Assembly (NCBI GenBank): GCA_003952965.2
Contig: CM025855.1
Coordinates: 36,045,742 to 36,109,741, forward strand
Length of the DNA: 64,000 bases
Origin: Morella rubra
Taxonomy: Eukaryota > Streptophyta > Magnoliopsida > Fagales > Myricaceae
Direction: 5' to 3'
The stretch's first letter is position 1, and every line of letters begins with the position of its first letter. A program made the translations under genes and the position numbers. Shown piece by piece: positions 49,083 through 61,209 of this stretch. The notes below the pieces were generated by a model. The model was not told the DNA's origin and did not search any database. It was given only the letters and a program-made list of their open reading frames with translations.

Positions 49083-51012
49083 TCATTGCGTTCCAGCCTT
49101 CTGCTTCAACATCAAAATGAACTTCTCTTTCTCCTCGGGCGACATTCCCTCTGCAGAACAATCTCCCACGCCCCATTCTGCCCCACGTATGCAGTACTTG
49201 TCCTGGATTCCTTGACGGTTCCTGGGAAGGATGTTCACTAATATTAACAGCATTTCAACAGGCTTTCTCAAATCTAATAGACAAGCTCATATCTAACTTG
49301 AAGACTACTTAATATATGCGTCCAGCAATCTCCTTACTGTTGCCCCAAGGAATCAAAATGGCAATCTCCTTACTGTTGCCCCAAGGAATCAACATGTTTT
49401 TTGCATAAGAGACATACATAGAAGTATAGCTCATTTAACCGAAAAACTATAATACTCTGGGTTGCGCTATGAAATTCTTAAATGTTATTACTAGGCAGCA
49501 CAAGCACTGGATGTGCAAAGTCAGTTCATTTATAGTCCAATTGGAGGTTTTGATGCTTGGATCTAAGACAATAATGGTTAGGTATGACCAAAAGATTACT
49601 TTTCTTTGTTTCTCTGGGTTTTCTCTAGGAATTCCTTTAGCAGAGGAGATGACTTGAATCTTGCGTCAGCTTCTGCGTACTTCTTCTGGTTTTCTTCTGA
49701 AAAAGAAGGGGAGTCTGTATGATGCCAGCTGACACATCAAGCTTGAAGAAAGATGTTACCATTATGATAAAGTTTAGTGAGCCGACAAACCGTTGAAGCG
49801 ATTGAGAAAGTCAATTTCAGGCAACTTAGGACCAGGAATTGATTCTATTCCGGGGAATCCTGACATAAATCCGGCTTTAGCTGCAGAAATCGAAAGAACA
49901 TAATAATCAGTTCTACTAAAAATATGGGCTTGGTACTCAAATTTAGGGACCGAAAGATCAAAATCTTAGAAAATCCAGTTTTTGTTTCCCTGCTGATTCT
50001 GTCCCCACAAACAGGCAAAAGATAAACCAAATATGTGGAACAACATAGCAAAAGAAGTACTTGTTAGCGATACTATTGGAGATATTCAAGATATTCAAAT
50101 TCAAAATAACAAACAGCATTTACGTGATTGTAGTAACCGAAAGTGAACGTTAGAAAGTTAACGTATGTATCCTATCTTTTGTTCAAATCTTTTGTAATCT
50201 CGTCTGTAACATAATACTTTTTAAATACAAATTCAAGCACAGCGAAGAGTTCTTAGGCTGCCAAATTCAATCTTCTCTAAAATTCTTTTATGGTATCAAA
50301 GTCAAGTTCTGAGTTTGAGACCTGACTTCACATTCTACTTCAATCAAATAAAGGAGAGTCCAGCCCACACGTGAGAGGAAGTGTTAGAGAAGTGTTAGAG
50401 AATATAACTCAAATAATAAAATTATATTCTTCCTATCAGCTTAAGCCTTTGAAATGAGAGGTAAATTCACAGTAATAGTAGAGTTAGACTTGCATGACTT
50501 AGATTCTGCAGTCTGTCCCGTGATAGCGCCTAATTTAAAGTTTCCAATGGTGCACCAGGAACTAATCTCATTTGCCTACTTGTTCAAAACAATAAATGGT
50601 CGTCTTGTCCATTTGTGAACTTCTAGCAAACTAAACTGTGCAAAGAAAAGAGATGGACGTTAATGCTGTCTATGAAGCTTGTGCCTTTTTAGCGTAGTTG
50701 TATGCTATTTCACAGCAGATATCAAAGAGAAATGAAATAGTCTAATAGAGCTAATTCTCAATGTTGATGATTACCTGGATTTGACCAGAGAAGTAGAACA
50801 ACTGAAGCAGCCAGAGGAAGACACTTGTGAAGAACTCGGCCGGATGGTAAAGACGACGACGAAGACGAACCGGAAGAGATTGAGTGTTTTTTAGCGCATC
50901 CAATTTCAATTTTCTTTCGACGACAAGTAGGTAATTTCTCAGAGACTGCGAAGCTGGCGGATGATAATTGAGAGAAAGAGCGGGAGAGTGGACAGAATGA
51001 AGAGGAAACCAT
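49083..51012 (-). CDS. Small chloroplast protein, probably thylakoid lumen
   Basis: Four exons on the minus strand (50775-51012, 49791-49880, 49600-49696 and 49083-49221) join with consistent phases and GT-AG introns into a 187-residue protein. Residues 1-60 are Ser-rich and basic, like a plastid transit peptide. Residues about 65-77 (LPLAASVVLLLW) form a hydrophobic segment followed by PAKAG, an AxA-type cleavage site typical of lumen targeting. The mature part has FPGIESIPGPKLPEIDF, a charged helix (YAEADARFKSSPLLKEFLEK), and a conserved-looking end with two cysteines (DKYCIRGAEWGVGDCSAEGM). I recognise it as a plant-conserved type, possibly related to proteins annotated as photosystem I subunit N-like, but cannot name it. 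The gene looks intact. Confidence 0.85.
49324..49393 (+). repeat. Recent tandem duplication (about 36 bp x 2)
   Basis: CAATCTCCTTACTGTTGCCC plus AAGGAATCAA is present twice in direct succession with almost no difference. It lies in intron 3 of the lumen-protein gene. Confidence 0.9.
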
Positions 51013-51239
51013 AGTTCTCTTTGAGAGTCTGAATTCCTCTTCCTCTCACCCTCCCTGGCTGTGTTAGTGTAGTGTAGAGAGGGATATTAGGGGATGGAAA
51101 ACCAACGGTGGATAACAAGGTGGGATTTGCTGGTTTAGTCAGAACGCTGACCTCGCATTCACTTTTTCCTCCCTTTTTTCATTAGAATTCTGACCGACCG
51201 AGTCAAGTTAAGCCCAGAAGCCCAAAACAAAGCTGATAC

Positions 51240-51920
51240 AATTCTGATCCTCGAGGTATTTGCTTCCCATTTCAAAATTTTTGTCTAATAAAATAATTAA
51301 AAAATAATATATTCCAATCTTCATTTAATTTATCTCTTTACCTCTTATAAACACCACTATTTTTTTTTTTTTTTGTATATTATATATTAGTATATAGTTA
51401 TGACAACAAAGAATTACTTGACTACGAGTATTGTATTATTATTCTAAGACAATGGCAAAAACTATAAAAAAAAAATTTCCAATCTTATATTGGTAATAAA
51501 CTATGCATAATTTACTTTTTATTCTAAAATTTATTATTGGCGTTGTATCGTTTCAAATTATGTAGAATTTATATCAATTAGGACAGTTTTCTATAAATTG
51601 GAAGTGATCAGTTCGAGTTCGAGTTTGATTATCCCTAAACTCATGTAAGTATTTTTTAATCCCTAAACAATGGTTTAGCTGAATCATGATTCTCACATAA
51701 ACATATGTAACCGAGTTCATAATCCATACGCAAATGAATCGAATACCCCATAATTGACTAGAAAAAAACTGAGTGGGTTTCTCTATAATTCCCAAAGGCA
51801 GGATATACAGGGATCCATTAGTCATTACCCAACCCAACCCAGCTGCAGCCTGCAGTGGCAGCTATACTGAAGGTTACAATATTTGGCGATAGGTTTATTT
51901 TCACATCCCAAATGCATGGA
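51240..51920. other. Spacer between lumen-protein and UGT genes
   Basis: AT-rich, no gene seen. It includes the 3' flank of the minus-strand glycosyltransferase gene. Confidence 0.5.
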
Positions 51921-51923
51921 GCA

Positions 51924-53339
51924 TCAAATGTCTCTATTGCTGATCATCTTCCACTCTTCAGTAAGTCGCTTAAAATTTATTCGACAAGTTCCACCATCGC
52001 TGCTGACAGCTTTCCTTGCCTCTTCTTTGATGCGTGCAGCTTGCCCTCTCAATAATTGGCTCCCCATCATCTCTCTAATCTTCTCTCCAATATCTTCCCC
52101 CTTTACCACAACCTTATCGCCCCAATCCCAACTCCTCGCCCACATCCCAAATCCACTCATTTCCACCACCTCTGCGTTGATCTTCTGATCCCCACCCTGG
52201 GGCCATGCTAAAATTGGCACACCGTTCCAAGCAGCCTCAATCACCGAGTTCCACCCACAATGGCTCACAAACCCTCCCACAGCTGTGTGACCCAATATCT
52301 GTACTTGGTCTACCCAATTCTTAACCACCAATCCCTTTCCCTTCATCTTCTCTACGAGCTCCTCTCCCAACATCTCCTCCAAACTCTCTTCTTCCTCCTT
52401 GTCAACTTTTTTGCCCTTCACCGCCCACAAAAACCTATACCCGCTTCTAAGTAACCCAACCCCTAACTCTCTTAGTTGATCCCTGTACGTGGCTGTCCGG
52501 CTCCCAAAGCTAACATAGACGACCGACTCAGCTGGCTGTGCGTCGAGCCACTTCAACTGATCACCATACTCTTCTCTCTCAAACTCGCACGGCGGGAAAG
52601 GTCCAACCCCAAAAATATTGGGTAAACCCTCCAGTACTTTTTTGCCACTGAGTGCGTTAAGTGACTCTGTTTCAAGTCCTTCAAAGGTATTGATCAAGAC
52701 CCCATGTAACTTTGTAACCTTGGGAGTGTCTTCTTTGAATATCTTATAAAAAAGACTATCTCGGATAAGAAGCAACGGAGGGATTGACGATCTAGGTATT
52801 GGCCTAAGGCCTAGAATGTCAACATCACCAAAAATAGCAAAATCATCATCAGCTTTGGATGCCAACGCGGGGAAGCATGAGTAGAAAGAGAACATCCTGG
52901 CTGATGACGTGAAGAGGATGTAGTCACGGAGACGTAAGGTTTCAGTAACAGGTACAACAGAGGAAATCAAAGTCATATCATAGACAAGGGCATGGAGAGG
53001 AGGGGAAAGCGAGTTCAGTACAGGAGAGAGAAGGTGAGCCGAGCGACGTATTGCTTCAAATCGGAGAGAGAAGGGGTCAGTGGAGTTGGCGGTCGAAGGG
53101 TCCAAAGGAAGGAGATGGAATTGCAACGGAGTGGCCTGAGGGAAAGCAGAGAGAAAGCGGGAGATATAGCGAGACTCGGCGAGTGAGACGGTGGGGTGGG
53201 GAATGATAAGCGTGACTCGACAGTTGTGGTGGATGAGCAGTGCGGCAAGTCTAAGGAAGGGGGTCAAATGGCCCATGCCAGCACTGGGGAGGAGAGCTAC
53301 GTGAGGATGAAGAGGCTGCAGGCCGTCACATATCGACAT
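51924..53339 (-). CDS. UDP-glycosyltransferase, UGT708-like (C-glycosyltransferase type)
   Basis: A family 1 GT-B enzyme transferring sugar from UDP-sugar to a small acceptor. The closest remembered relatives (UGT708 family) make flavonoid C-glucosides from 2-hydroxyflavanones or dihydrochalcones. It is one exon of 471 codons. His24 in [10 protein letters not shown] is the expected catalytic base, and the UDP-binding PSPG box includes [18 protein letters not shown] and ends [13 protein letters not shown]. The open frame extends 18 codons further to 53393, but a TATA box at 53419-53426 would put transcription start near 53390, so the ATG at 53337-53339 is preferred. [11 protein letters not shown] and LGHTAVGGF support UGT708 over other families. 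Substrate and C- versus O-linkage are not proven. Intact. Confidence 0.93.
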   Translation of the reverse strand: MSICDGLQPLHPHVALLPSAGMGHLTPFLRLAALLIHHNCRVTLIIPHPTVSLAESRYISRFLSAFPQATPLQFHLLPLDPSTANSTDPFSLRFEAIRRSAHLLSPVLNSLSPPLHALVYDMTLISSVVPVTETLRLRDYILFTSSARMFSFYSCFPALASKADDDFAIFGDVDILGLRPIPRSSIPPLLLIRDSLFYKIFKEDTPKVTKLHGVLINTFEGLETESLNALSGKKVLEGLPNIFGVGPFPPCEFEREEYGDQLKWLDAQPAESVVYVSFGSRTATYRDQLRELGVGLLRSGYRFLWAVKGKKVDKEEEESLEEMLGEELVEKMKGKGLVVKNWVDQVQILGHTAVGGFVSHCGWNSVIEAAWNGVPILAWPQGGDQKINAEVVEMSGFGMWARSWDWGDKVVVKGEDIGEKIREMMGSQLLRGQAARIKEEARKAVSSDGGTCRINFKRLTEEWKMISNRDI

Positions 53340-53399
53340 GTTAACCTGCCGGTATAGGAAACGGTCAACTTTCTGCGTACAGATCTGACACACTCAACT

Positions 53400-54030
53400 C
53401 TAGTGGATCTATACCATGTTTTATAAGCGGTCTCCAGGACGAAGCTAGAAATTCACATTTGGAGAGGTCAATTGTAGAAAAGCATATTTTGGAAGCCAAG
53501 ATGAATAAAACAAACAAATTTGTCAAAAAACCATTAAAATAGGCTATCAAAGAAGCTTAGTTGTTGCTTAGTTAATCTACCTCTGGCCGTATCTACCTCC
53601 CACGTGACGAAACAACAACAGGAGACAGTTGGATATGGAATCTCACAATCCATATTGACCTAACATTCCACATCGCTCAACCAAACACAGATAAATTTCC
53701 TTATAATAATCAGAACTGCAGCATGTAGGTCCTTCGGTTTAAGTCACACATCCTCGCAACATTAACTAACCCAAGACCTGACTCTCTCTACATCATACAT
53801 GTTATTGCTCCATTTCCTTTAAATGCTCTTTTCAGAACCATTCTTCGTGTCTCTTACAGGTTTAAGACCTCAATAGCAAAACGACAATCTTTTGAAACTG
53901 ATTTGGGAACCGGTTTTGGACACACAAACCGGAACCTGAACTGGTTCCCAAACATGGTAACTGACAATTTCTGAACAAAAGCAAACGCCAGCCTCTTTGC
54001 GGAATTCCTCCTCCTAAACTGCCAACTCTT
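53400..54030. other. UGT upstream region, transposon remnant
   Basis: 53435-53550 (AGGACGAAGCTAGAAATTCA and following) resembles the ends of non-autonomous plant DNA elements like that at 19727 (GGATGAAGCCAGAATTTACC). No complete element and no gene. Confidence 0.35.
53419..53426 (-). promoter_or_regulatory. TATA box of the UGT gene
   Basis: TTATAAAA on the minus strand, about 80 bp upstream of the preferred start codon at 53339. It sits too close to the more distal in-frame ATG (53393) for that codon to lie on the transcript. Confidence 0.6.
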
Positions 54031-54037
54031 CTGAAAT

Positions 54038-56916
54038 TCATCCTTCTAGCATGGCCTTAGCCGCGTCAATTAGTATTGGTCTAAAGTCAATGGAAGCTCG
54101 ACCAAGCACTGTGTATCCTTCCTTGTCTTCCACATCTACATCTGCTCCATGCCTAATTAATAGGAGAGCTACCTGTCAACCAAACACAGATCAATTTCTT
54201 AACAACAAATTTGGTTCTGTATTGTATCTGCTAGACAAGAACCAACTTTGTTATATCTTCGTTACTTCTCTCTGATGTCATGTCAACCATAGACGTATAA
54301 TTTGGAACACAACTAAGAACCAACTATTTAGCACTTGAAAGGGCAATCATCTAGAAGAGCTTCCAGTAACTCAACCTCTTTGTTATGGCAAATAACCGTG
54401 TTCATAAGAGGTGTTTGACCAGCCTTATCAACACAATCGACCTCTGCTCCTTCCTCAATTAAAAACTCACACACTTCCGAATTCCCTGTGCTAGCTGCTC
54501 GATGCAATGGGGTGCAACCAACCTGGAGGTAATGAACACATACAATAGGTGTTAAAAGAGAAAATCCAAAGGAATTCAAAACAGAATGTCATTGCACTGG
54601 TAAAATTCTCTTGTGTGAAGTTACAAGCCTTGTCCTTCAGGTTAATCTTTGCCCCTTGTGAGATCAGACTTTCCGCAATCTTCAGCCATCCCTTGCTGGC
54701 CGCATAGTGAAGAGCAGTGCGACCACCATCATTTTTCAAATTTACATCAGCTCCTGTTAATGCAGAAAGCATATCATTTGACGTTACAAATGTTGCCATT
54801 CCCTAATGCAAAGAAGTGGATTTAAAAGTAGAAACAAACAGTATAAACAGTACAAGGCACTGGTGTCTAAGATGTTGGGTGCCTTCTTATCTTGCTATGG
54901 TTATTATTAATTTGGTGTGATCACAGCTATTCTAAACAAAAACTTACCTTCTAAACTGCATTGTCTCCCTATGAGGCAAATTGCAATGTGCTTGTTAACA
55001 TTTACAGGCTGCAATTAATGTCACCAACGCTCATATCACTTTTGCTAATCAATCAAACTAAAAGTGCTTTGTCAATTGGACGGTGCAGATTGATGGATGG
55101 AACGGTCACCACTGACCTTGAATAAAGCCTAATCTGGCTTAGATATCTTCACCCAGATCAACAGCTATGTCATTTCAGAAGCCTATCAAATAAAGGCCGA
55201 AACAGGAAGGAAACTTCAGGGTTTTTTTGTTTTTTTTTTTTTTTTGGGGGGGGTTAGTGAAAATAAAGAAATTCAGAAAAGAACAGTAATACGACTGCCA
55301 ATAACTACATGTAATATCCAAGATGAGTTATTAACACAAGTGAGAGATTTAGTAACAAACTACAAAAGAAAAAAAAAATGGTGTAGCAATCCAGCTATGA
55401 TGCTAATGAAGAATACGAGTTTAGTGGAAATGCTAGCCATGAAACCTTCTGTTTCTTACATAAAGAATGCAGTGTCATCCAATATGTCTCAAGAGCAATT
55501 AACTCATTTCGATATTGCTCCATAGAATAAACCCATATTGAAAAAACAGAAATTTAAATCAAATTGACTTTGTTCTGCAATCAATTCATTGAAGTTTGAA
55601 TTCATAACTTAGTTTGCTAATAAATGGAATTGGGTTGCTTTGCAGGTTAATTTACTGGTATGGAAGACATGACTCAAATTGAAATCTATTTGTTGCAATG
55701 GAATGTAATATAAAATAGATATATTTTTTGGATTTTTTCTTAAGCAAATTGCAATGAATTTGAAACTGGAGCAACTATGTTGTGACTTGGTCACTAGTTG
55801 GCCAATTCCCAAGAATTTGAGTTCAATTTAGTTCAACTAGCTTAATTCAATTCCAAACACAAGGATTAAGCTAGATGAAACTCATTCAACTAATTTTAGC
55901 CACTTTATGGATTCCCAATTGGTATCTGAATTGCGAGCTCTTGAGTACATAACTCCACACTTCACATTTGGAATGACAAACACAAAAATAAATGTCAATC
56001 AGAAAGTCTGAATCCTACTCTTCTTAATAAGATTCCTACTATTTCTGAATGCCCGATGCTAGCAGCAGAATGAAGTGGCACCCACCCTTCTTCATCTGCG
56101 CTGTTTATCACACTCGCACAATCATCTATGGCTGATAGTATCTCTACCACCTGATTTCATCAAGTCAAAGAAGTTGAAATTCAAAGATTCGAAAAACTAC
56201 ACCCCAAAAGAAAGGAAATAGCAATATTAACACACAGGCTATAACTCCTAATGCTTGCCAAAACAATCAATGATAGTACCGTAACAACCTAATATTAAGT
56301 GATATATATACCACCATAACATATAGATTCAATGGTGTAATCTAGCAAACAGTTAACAGAGAATAAAGTATAATGCTTCTCATTGCTGACAAAGGAAAAA
56401 AAAATATTGAAGAGACCAAAACACTGAGTCTCCTATTCAACATCTCCTAGTAAATAAAACTATTTAGTCCAATTTGAATCAGATCCCCCTTACTTGGAAA
56501 TCAAAAGCAAACGAAAGCACTGAAGATAGACAAACGAAAGTCTTGGTCAGGGTTACTATAATATAGACGCACTAACCATTTCAGAAAACATATCCTTGTG
56601 ACACCAACTAAAGCCTCCTCCCCCAAAAGAGAAACAAGGAAGACTCCTACCTATTATTTCTGCATTTATCCAAAGTTTCTCAGCAACCAAACAGGGAAGT
56701 AGAGAATTTAAGGAGAAGATCAACCTCGGCTCGAGCAGAAGAGACGGCGACGTGGAGGAGGGACCGCCCGTCCTCGTTCCTCAGAGAGAGAGCTCTTGAG
56801 AGCGTCTCCCGAGAGAGAGACTGAAACATAGAGGCGTCGCCTGATTCAGCAGCTTGAAAGAGGTCATCATCTTTGATCTGAACCTCTGGTTTCGGGGGAT
56901 CGATCTCCATGTCCAT
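54038..56916 (-). CDS. Gankyrin-like 26S proteasome subunit (PSMD10 homologue), ankyrin repeats
   Basis: An assembly chaperone of the 19S proteasome cap that binds RPT3 through ankyrin repeats. Exons on the minus strand: 56725-56916, 56019-56150, 54629-54753, 54376-54522 and 54038-54172. Peptides include MDMEIDPPKPEVQIKDDDLF, ADEEGWVPLHSAASIGHSEI, NDGGRTALHYAASKGWLKIA, VGCTPLHRAASTGNSEVCEF, EVDCVDKAGQTPLMNTVICH and the family ending GYTVLGRASIDFRPILIDAA with AMLEG. About 243 residues are expected if every exon joins as in relatives. Two junctions are odd. Exon 2 ends in phase 0 at its GT, while exon 3 needs one extra base (joining them as written stops within four codons). Exon 3 ends AAG|GC rather than AAG|GT. 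It may be a real gene with unusual splicing, a sequence error, or a decaying copy. Confidence 0.82.
54900..55980. other. Large intron 2 of the gankyrin-like gene
   Basis: Non-coding sequence with a T-run/G-run at 55224-55252. ORFs such as 55244-55525 are intronic and unrecognisable. Confidence 0.6.
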
Positions 56917-56999
56917 TCTCTCTGCACGGACGTCTGGCTAAGATCGGGGTTTTAGGTATCTTTTGGCGCCTGGAAAATGGGCTTTGACGCTGTTTATTA

Positions 57000-58140
57000 A
57001 CGCAGCGTCTGCGTACTTCAAATTTTATCTCCTAAAATTTTATTACATAATTATTTTTTTTTGTTATTTTATTATTAATTTTTTCATTCTTTTTTTTTTT
57101 TCACTTTTCCACGAATTATTAAAATTTTATTCTCAAAGATTATGTACTTAATTATCCCGCGATTCTCCTAGATATCAACAAAATTTAACTCAACTCTCTT
57201 TACAAACATAAGGTTTGTTTGTCTAAAATTTTGAAATTTAAAATTTTGACTAAATTAAATATATTTTAAAAATTTTAATATCTACACACATTTAAAACTT
57301 TAATAAACTCTACTAAATTTTACTATCCAATTTTTTTTAAAATTTTAAAAATATTTTTTAAAATTTCAACGAACAAACGTAATAAAGGTTCAGGTTTTCT
57401 TACATAGTAGAATTATAGATATATTTGGTATCTTTATCATATTTTGATTGCGTTCTCTAGAAAAAAAAAGTATTAATTTACATTCTTTATTTTTAAAAAA
57501 AATTACACACTCTGCATCGTCAAATTATCAAACTGTTCAAGGTAATTTCTACATTATTTTTTCCTACAGGGTGAAAGAGAACGAGTATAATAAATACCTT
57601 GACCTGCTCAATTTATTAGGTTTTGTCATGAGTTTTTCCTTTTACAAAAACTTTTGTTTTCTAAAGCAGCTCGTCTTTGTGTCCATATATGATAACGTAG
57701 TATTTAACGTTTCACGTGTCTTAAAAATAAATAATAATATAAAATAATTTTTTAAAATATATAATATTATATATAATCAAAATATTAACTCAAAAGAAAT
57801 ATTTTTATTTTTTATAAATACGATATGTCATATAACCATATATTAACACTTGAAATGTCATATTCATCAATTTTTTTAAGAATTTAAATAAAAATATGAA
57901 GGAGGGAGTGACTTTGAGAGTGTAGCCAAAATGGGACAATGATTTCTCAATTTTAAAAATCTAGTCAATTTTTTTTTTATACTCATAAAAATACAGGCAG
58001 TAATTTTTAAATTTTTTAAAATAAACCAAATAATGATATGTCTATTCTAGAAATCTAGTCAGCGTTTTCAAAATTTCAAGTATATTTATCTTGCTTAAAA
58101 AAAATCAAATGAAAAATATGTGATCGTAAACGATACCACG
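57000..58140. other. AT-rich intergenic DNA with a MITE-like repeat
   Basis: No gene. 57209-57381 has inverted ends (TTTGTTTGTCTAAAATTTTG on the left, and on the minus strand at the right CGTTTGTTCGTTGAAATTTT), suggesting a small AT-rich MITE. Confidence 0.45.
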
Positions 58141-58168
58141 GTAACGCAATTAAAAGAAACGCGTGCAG

Positions 58169-58192
58169 TTGACTAATCACATGAGACGTGTG
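58169..58192 (+). promoter_or_regulatory. Candidate W-box and ABRE-like core upstream of NRP1 homologue
   Basis: TTGACT (58169-58174) and GACGTGTG (58185-58192) lie about 270-290 bp before the NRP1-like start codon. Such motifs bind WRKY and bZIP factors and would fit a stress-responsive gene, but chance occurrence is possible. Confidence 0.3.
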
Positions 58193-58456
58193 TCCAACAT
58201 TTGTGCCCTACTCCTTAAAGGTGTTTAGAAGTGGATTGAATGCGGAAAGGAACACGCCAACTACCCTGAGAAGGACGCTTACCGAACTGGATCTCACAGA
58301 GCAACGACATCCTTAAGATCCCCGGACTAAGAGGTCAATTCCTCACCTCCTTATCTTCCTCACCCATTTAGATCCATTTTCTGGCAAAACCTCACAGATC
58401 TGTCTGCTCCTTTTCTAGTAGTCTCCTTAGGTCAAGTTGGCAAGTTGCAGGCATCC

Positions 58457-58876
58457 ATGGATTCTTTCGGTTCCCACAACAAACCCACCTCCCACCCTCA
58501 GAAGCACCACCAACCATCCAACAGCGAGCTCCTCGCCAGCGCCAAGTTGGTGGCTGAGGCAGCAAAATCCGCGATGAGCCATGAAACTGACAAAGTCGAC
58601 AAGGCCAAGGTCGCTGGTGCCGCTGAAAACCTTCTAGCCGCTGCGTCTCACTATGGCAATCTGGAAGAAAAGAGCTTCGGCAAGTACGTGCAACAGGCCG
58701 AGACTTATCTCCACCAGTACCACTCCTCTCAATCCTCCACCACTACCACTAGTTCTAGCCACTCGGCCACCGGGACCACCCACTCAGCACCACACTCTGG
58801 CGGTCATGATGGCCATTCTGGAAGTGGGTATGGAGATTACCTTAAGATGGCTGAGGGTTTCTTGAAGAAACACTGA
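58457..58876 (+). CDS. Nodulin-related protein 1-like (NRP1)
   Basis: A single-exon gene for a 139-residue, highly soluble protein. Relatives in Arabidopsis (NRP1) are stress- and ABA-responsive and have been linked to altered heat tolerance; no enzymatic role is known. The N-terminal half is helical and Ala/Lys-rich (SELLASAKLVAEAAKSAMS, KAKVAGAAENLLAAASHYG, EKSFGKYVQQAETYLHQY). It is followed by a Ser/Thr/His/Gly-rich disordered linker and a short conserved end (GYGDYLKMAEGFLKKH). The open frame extends four codons upstream through a TTG, but the first ATG, giving MDSFGSHNKP, is at 58457. The gene looks intact and GC-richer than its AT-rich surroundings. Confidence 0.92.
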   Translation: MDSFGSHNKPTSHPQKHHQPSNSELLASAKLVAEAAKSAMSHETDKVDKAKVAGAAENLLAAASHYGNLEEKSFGKYVQQAETYLHQYHSSQSSTTTTSSSHSATGTTHSAPHSGGHDGHSGSGYGDYLKMAEGFLKKH

Positions 58877-58899
58877 TTCCAGATCCAGCCGCTTTGCAG

Positions 58900-61209
58900 T
58901 TTCTTCCTTGCATGTTTCAATTGTCTTTTTCTTTTCGATGTTCTCTAATCTACTCTGTATCTCTGATTTCTGCGTTTAGCCTGTGGATTGTAATGAAGTT
59001 TAACTTTTATTCAGGTCAACTCTGTAAGGAAATTACTAAAAAAAAAAAAAAACAGAGGACATGTGTGCTGAGTGCTGATCCAACACGACATGCCTCTGAT
59101 CTGCTTTATCTCAGAATATCGGGAAATTTTTTTTGCTGTTTTCCGGCACATATACCCTCGCTCGGAGCCTGCTTGCTCACCCACTCGACCAAATACAGCA
59201 CTTACGGATAATCAGGTCAATAGAAACCGAAATTGGCTTCTCTAAACAACGATCCCCATAGCTAGTCCTCGTCCCTGCAAAGAATCCCTATGGGGTATGA
59301 CGAATCCCTCTCCAAGTCAACTTTGTGTTATGCCGAACATGGCGAGTGGGCAGTGCCTCGTGGTAAGGTACAATTAATAGAGAATAAAATTTTTGTAATT
59401 TTTTATTTGATTACATGATTTTTTTTTATCAGATTACATAGTAAAATTTAAAGAAAGATAAACAGAAGATGAATTTTATTTTATTTAATAATATCTACTT
59501 GTTGTATTTTTTTTTTAAATTATTATATAATTAAAATATAAAATTATAAAGAATCTGGATCCATATAATAGAGAACTTCAGAGCAAATAATCTGCCAGTG
59601 GAGCTACTAATTGACCAATTCTTTGTCATTTAAATTTATTTTCCAGAAGACTTTTGTAAACCATATGATGAGTCAAAACAACCGGGTCCGAAGGGGAAGT
59701 TTTTTTTGGAAGTCATAATATTGCTATTTTATGTCCGAGAGAAAACAGTATGATGATTGATAAACGATACCGGCCGACTGCAGAAAATATGTTTTGATAA
59801 GAAATAAAAGAAGTCGTCTCATAGCGAAGTTGGTAGCAACAATTCAAGCTACGCAAGATTCTCTTCTGTTGTGCTGCAAATGTCATCTAAATTCTAAAGC
59901 GGCTTGCTTCGCTGGAAGCGCATAAAAGAACTAAAGATTATAAAACGTGGACAAGCATTCGCATGCAGTTCAAGTTGGAGTTTTGAACGGAGGCTGTGCT
60001 TATGGTGGGGCAAGAAAAGGATTTGGATGGAATTGAAGACCAATAAATACGAGTAAAAAAAGAAGAAAAAAAAGCAATTGGTTGGGACTTTCCCATTGGA
60101 AATGAAGAAATTTTAGCACCTACTCATTACGAACACCCATATGAACAAAACTAATGGATTAATCTCGAGAATATCTTTGGAGGATATTCTGAAGAGGAGC
60201 CAGAAGGCAGTCAACGCACAAAAGTTACGCGCCTTTAGCGAATGGGAGTGGATATCTACACGGATTAGTATATTATAACATTTAATGTTCCGTTGTTTCC
60301 TGCAATAATTATATGAAGCCGACATTGAGATGACGAGTGATTTGGCATTGATTCCTGCCCTTATTTTTTTTAAGGCTAAGATCAAGATATCTATCTGTTA
60401 TGTGGGACACTGATTATTCCATTCAATTACCTACCGGATTGAATTGAAAATTAAAATTTTACTACACAACCTTATACGTCCAAATGCGACAATACTAACT
60501 CAACTGAACAATAAATTGAGCCTCAACAAATTCGGCTCAAAACACAATCAAGAATCACACTCTTTAATTAATTTACCTAAAACATTTGGTGTACGTCGAG
60601 AATTAGGTCTATTATTTTTAACTAAGATCCACGCTCAATATTTCAAGATTCAAAATCAGTTAATTCACACAATCAATAATTAATTAAAACGAAGTAAAGA
60701 TAATAAATAATCATACATATATAACACAAACGAAATAAAGGTAAAGCAGTTCATCCGAAACTCCAAATCTTCTCTACGGTTAAATTTTTCTCCAAACAAA
60801 CTTTCTTCAATGACAATTGGAACTCTAGTTCGTCAACCATAAGAACCTTGATGATTTCCTACTGCCCATGTAGGATTTTCATGGTGGTAATTGTATTTTT
60901 TGATCAACAGTGATGAGAGATGATCTTCGGTTCTTGATTCTTAATTTTTGAGAATATAAGCTTCAGTCTCTCTTAAAAAGTGCTCTCAATAATTTTGAAA
61001 TGTCTCAATTTGTTTTCATTGCCAAGTATGCAGTTCCAGCGGCTAAAAATGACTTTCTAACAGTTATGAAAGTGACAGCTATCATTCGGTTATTTTTTAC
61101 CAACTCAAGTTTGATGCAAGCTAAAACCTCAAGCTCGCCCTAGCTCAACTTCTTTGGAATTTTTTTAAAAACTGTGCTTTTCTAGAATTATGCACTTTTC
61201 AACTCATTT
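58900..61209. other. Intergenic DNA, no gene seen
   Basis: The 3' flank of the NRP1-like gene (A-run at 59039-59051), then AT-rich DNA with ORFs below 100 codons and no recognisable product on either strand. Confidence 0.5.

Noticed and set aside
51883..52454. Plus-strand ORFs opposite the glycosyltransferase
   Set aside because: They are antisense shadows of the intact UGT frame.
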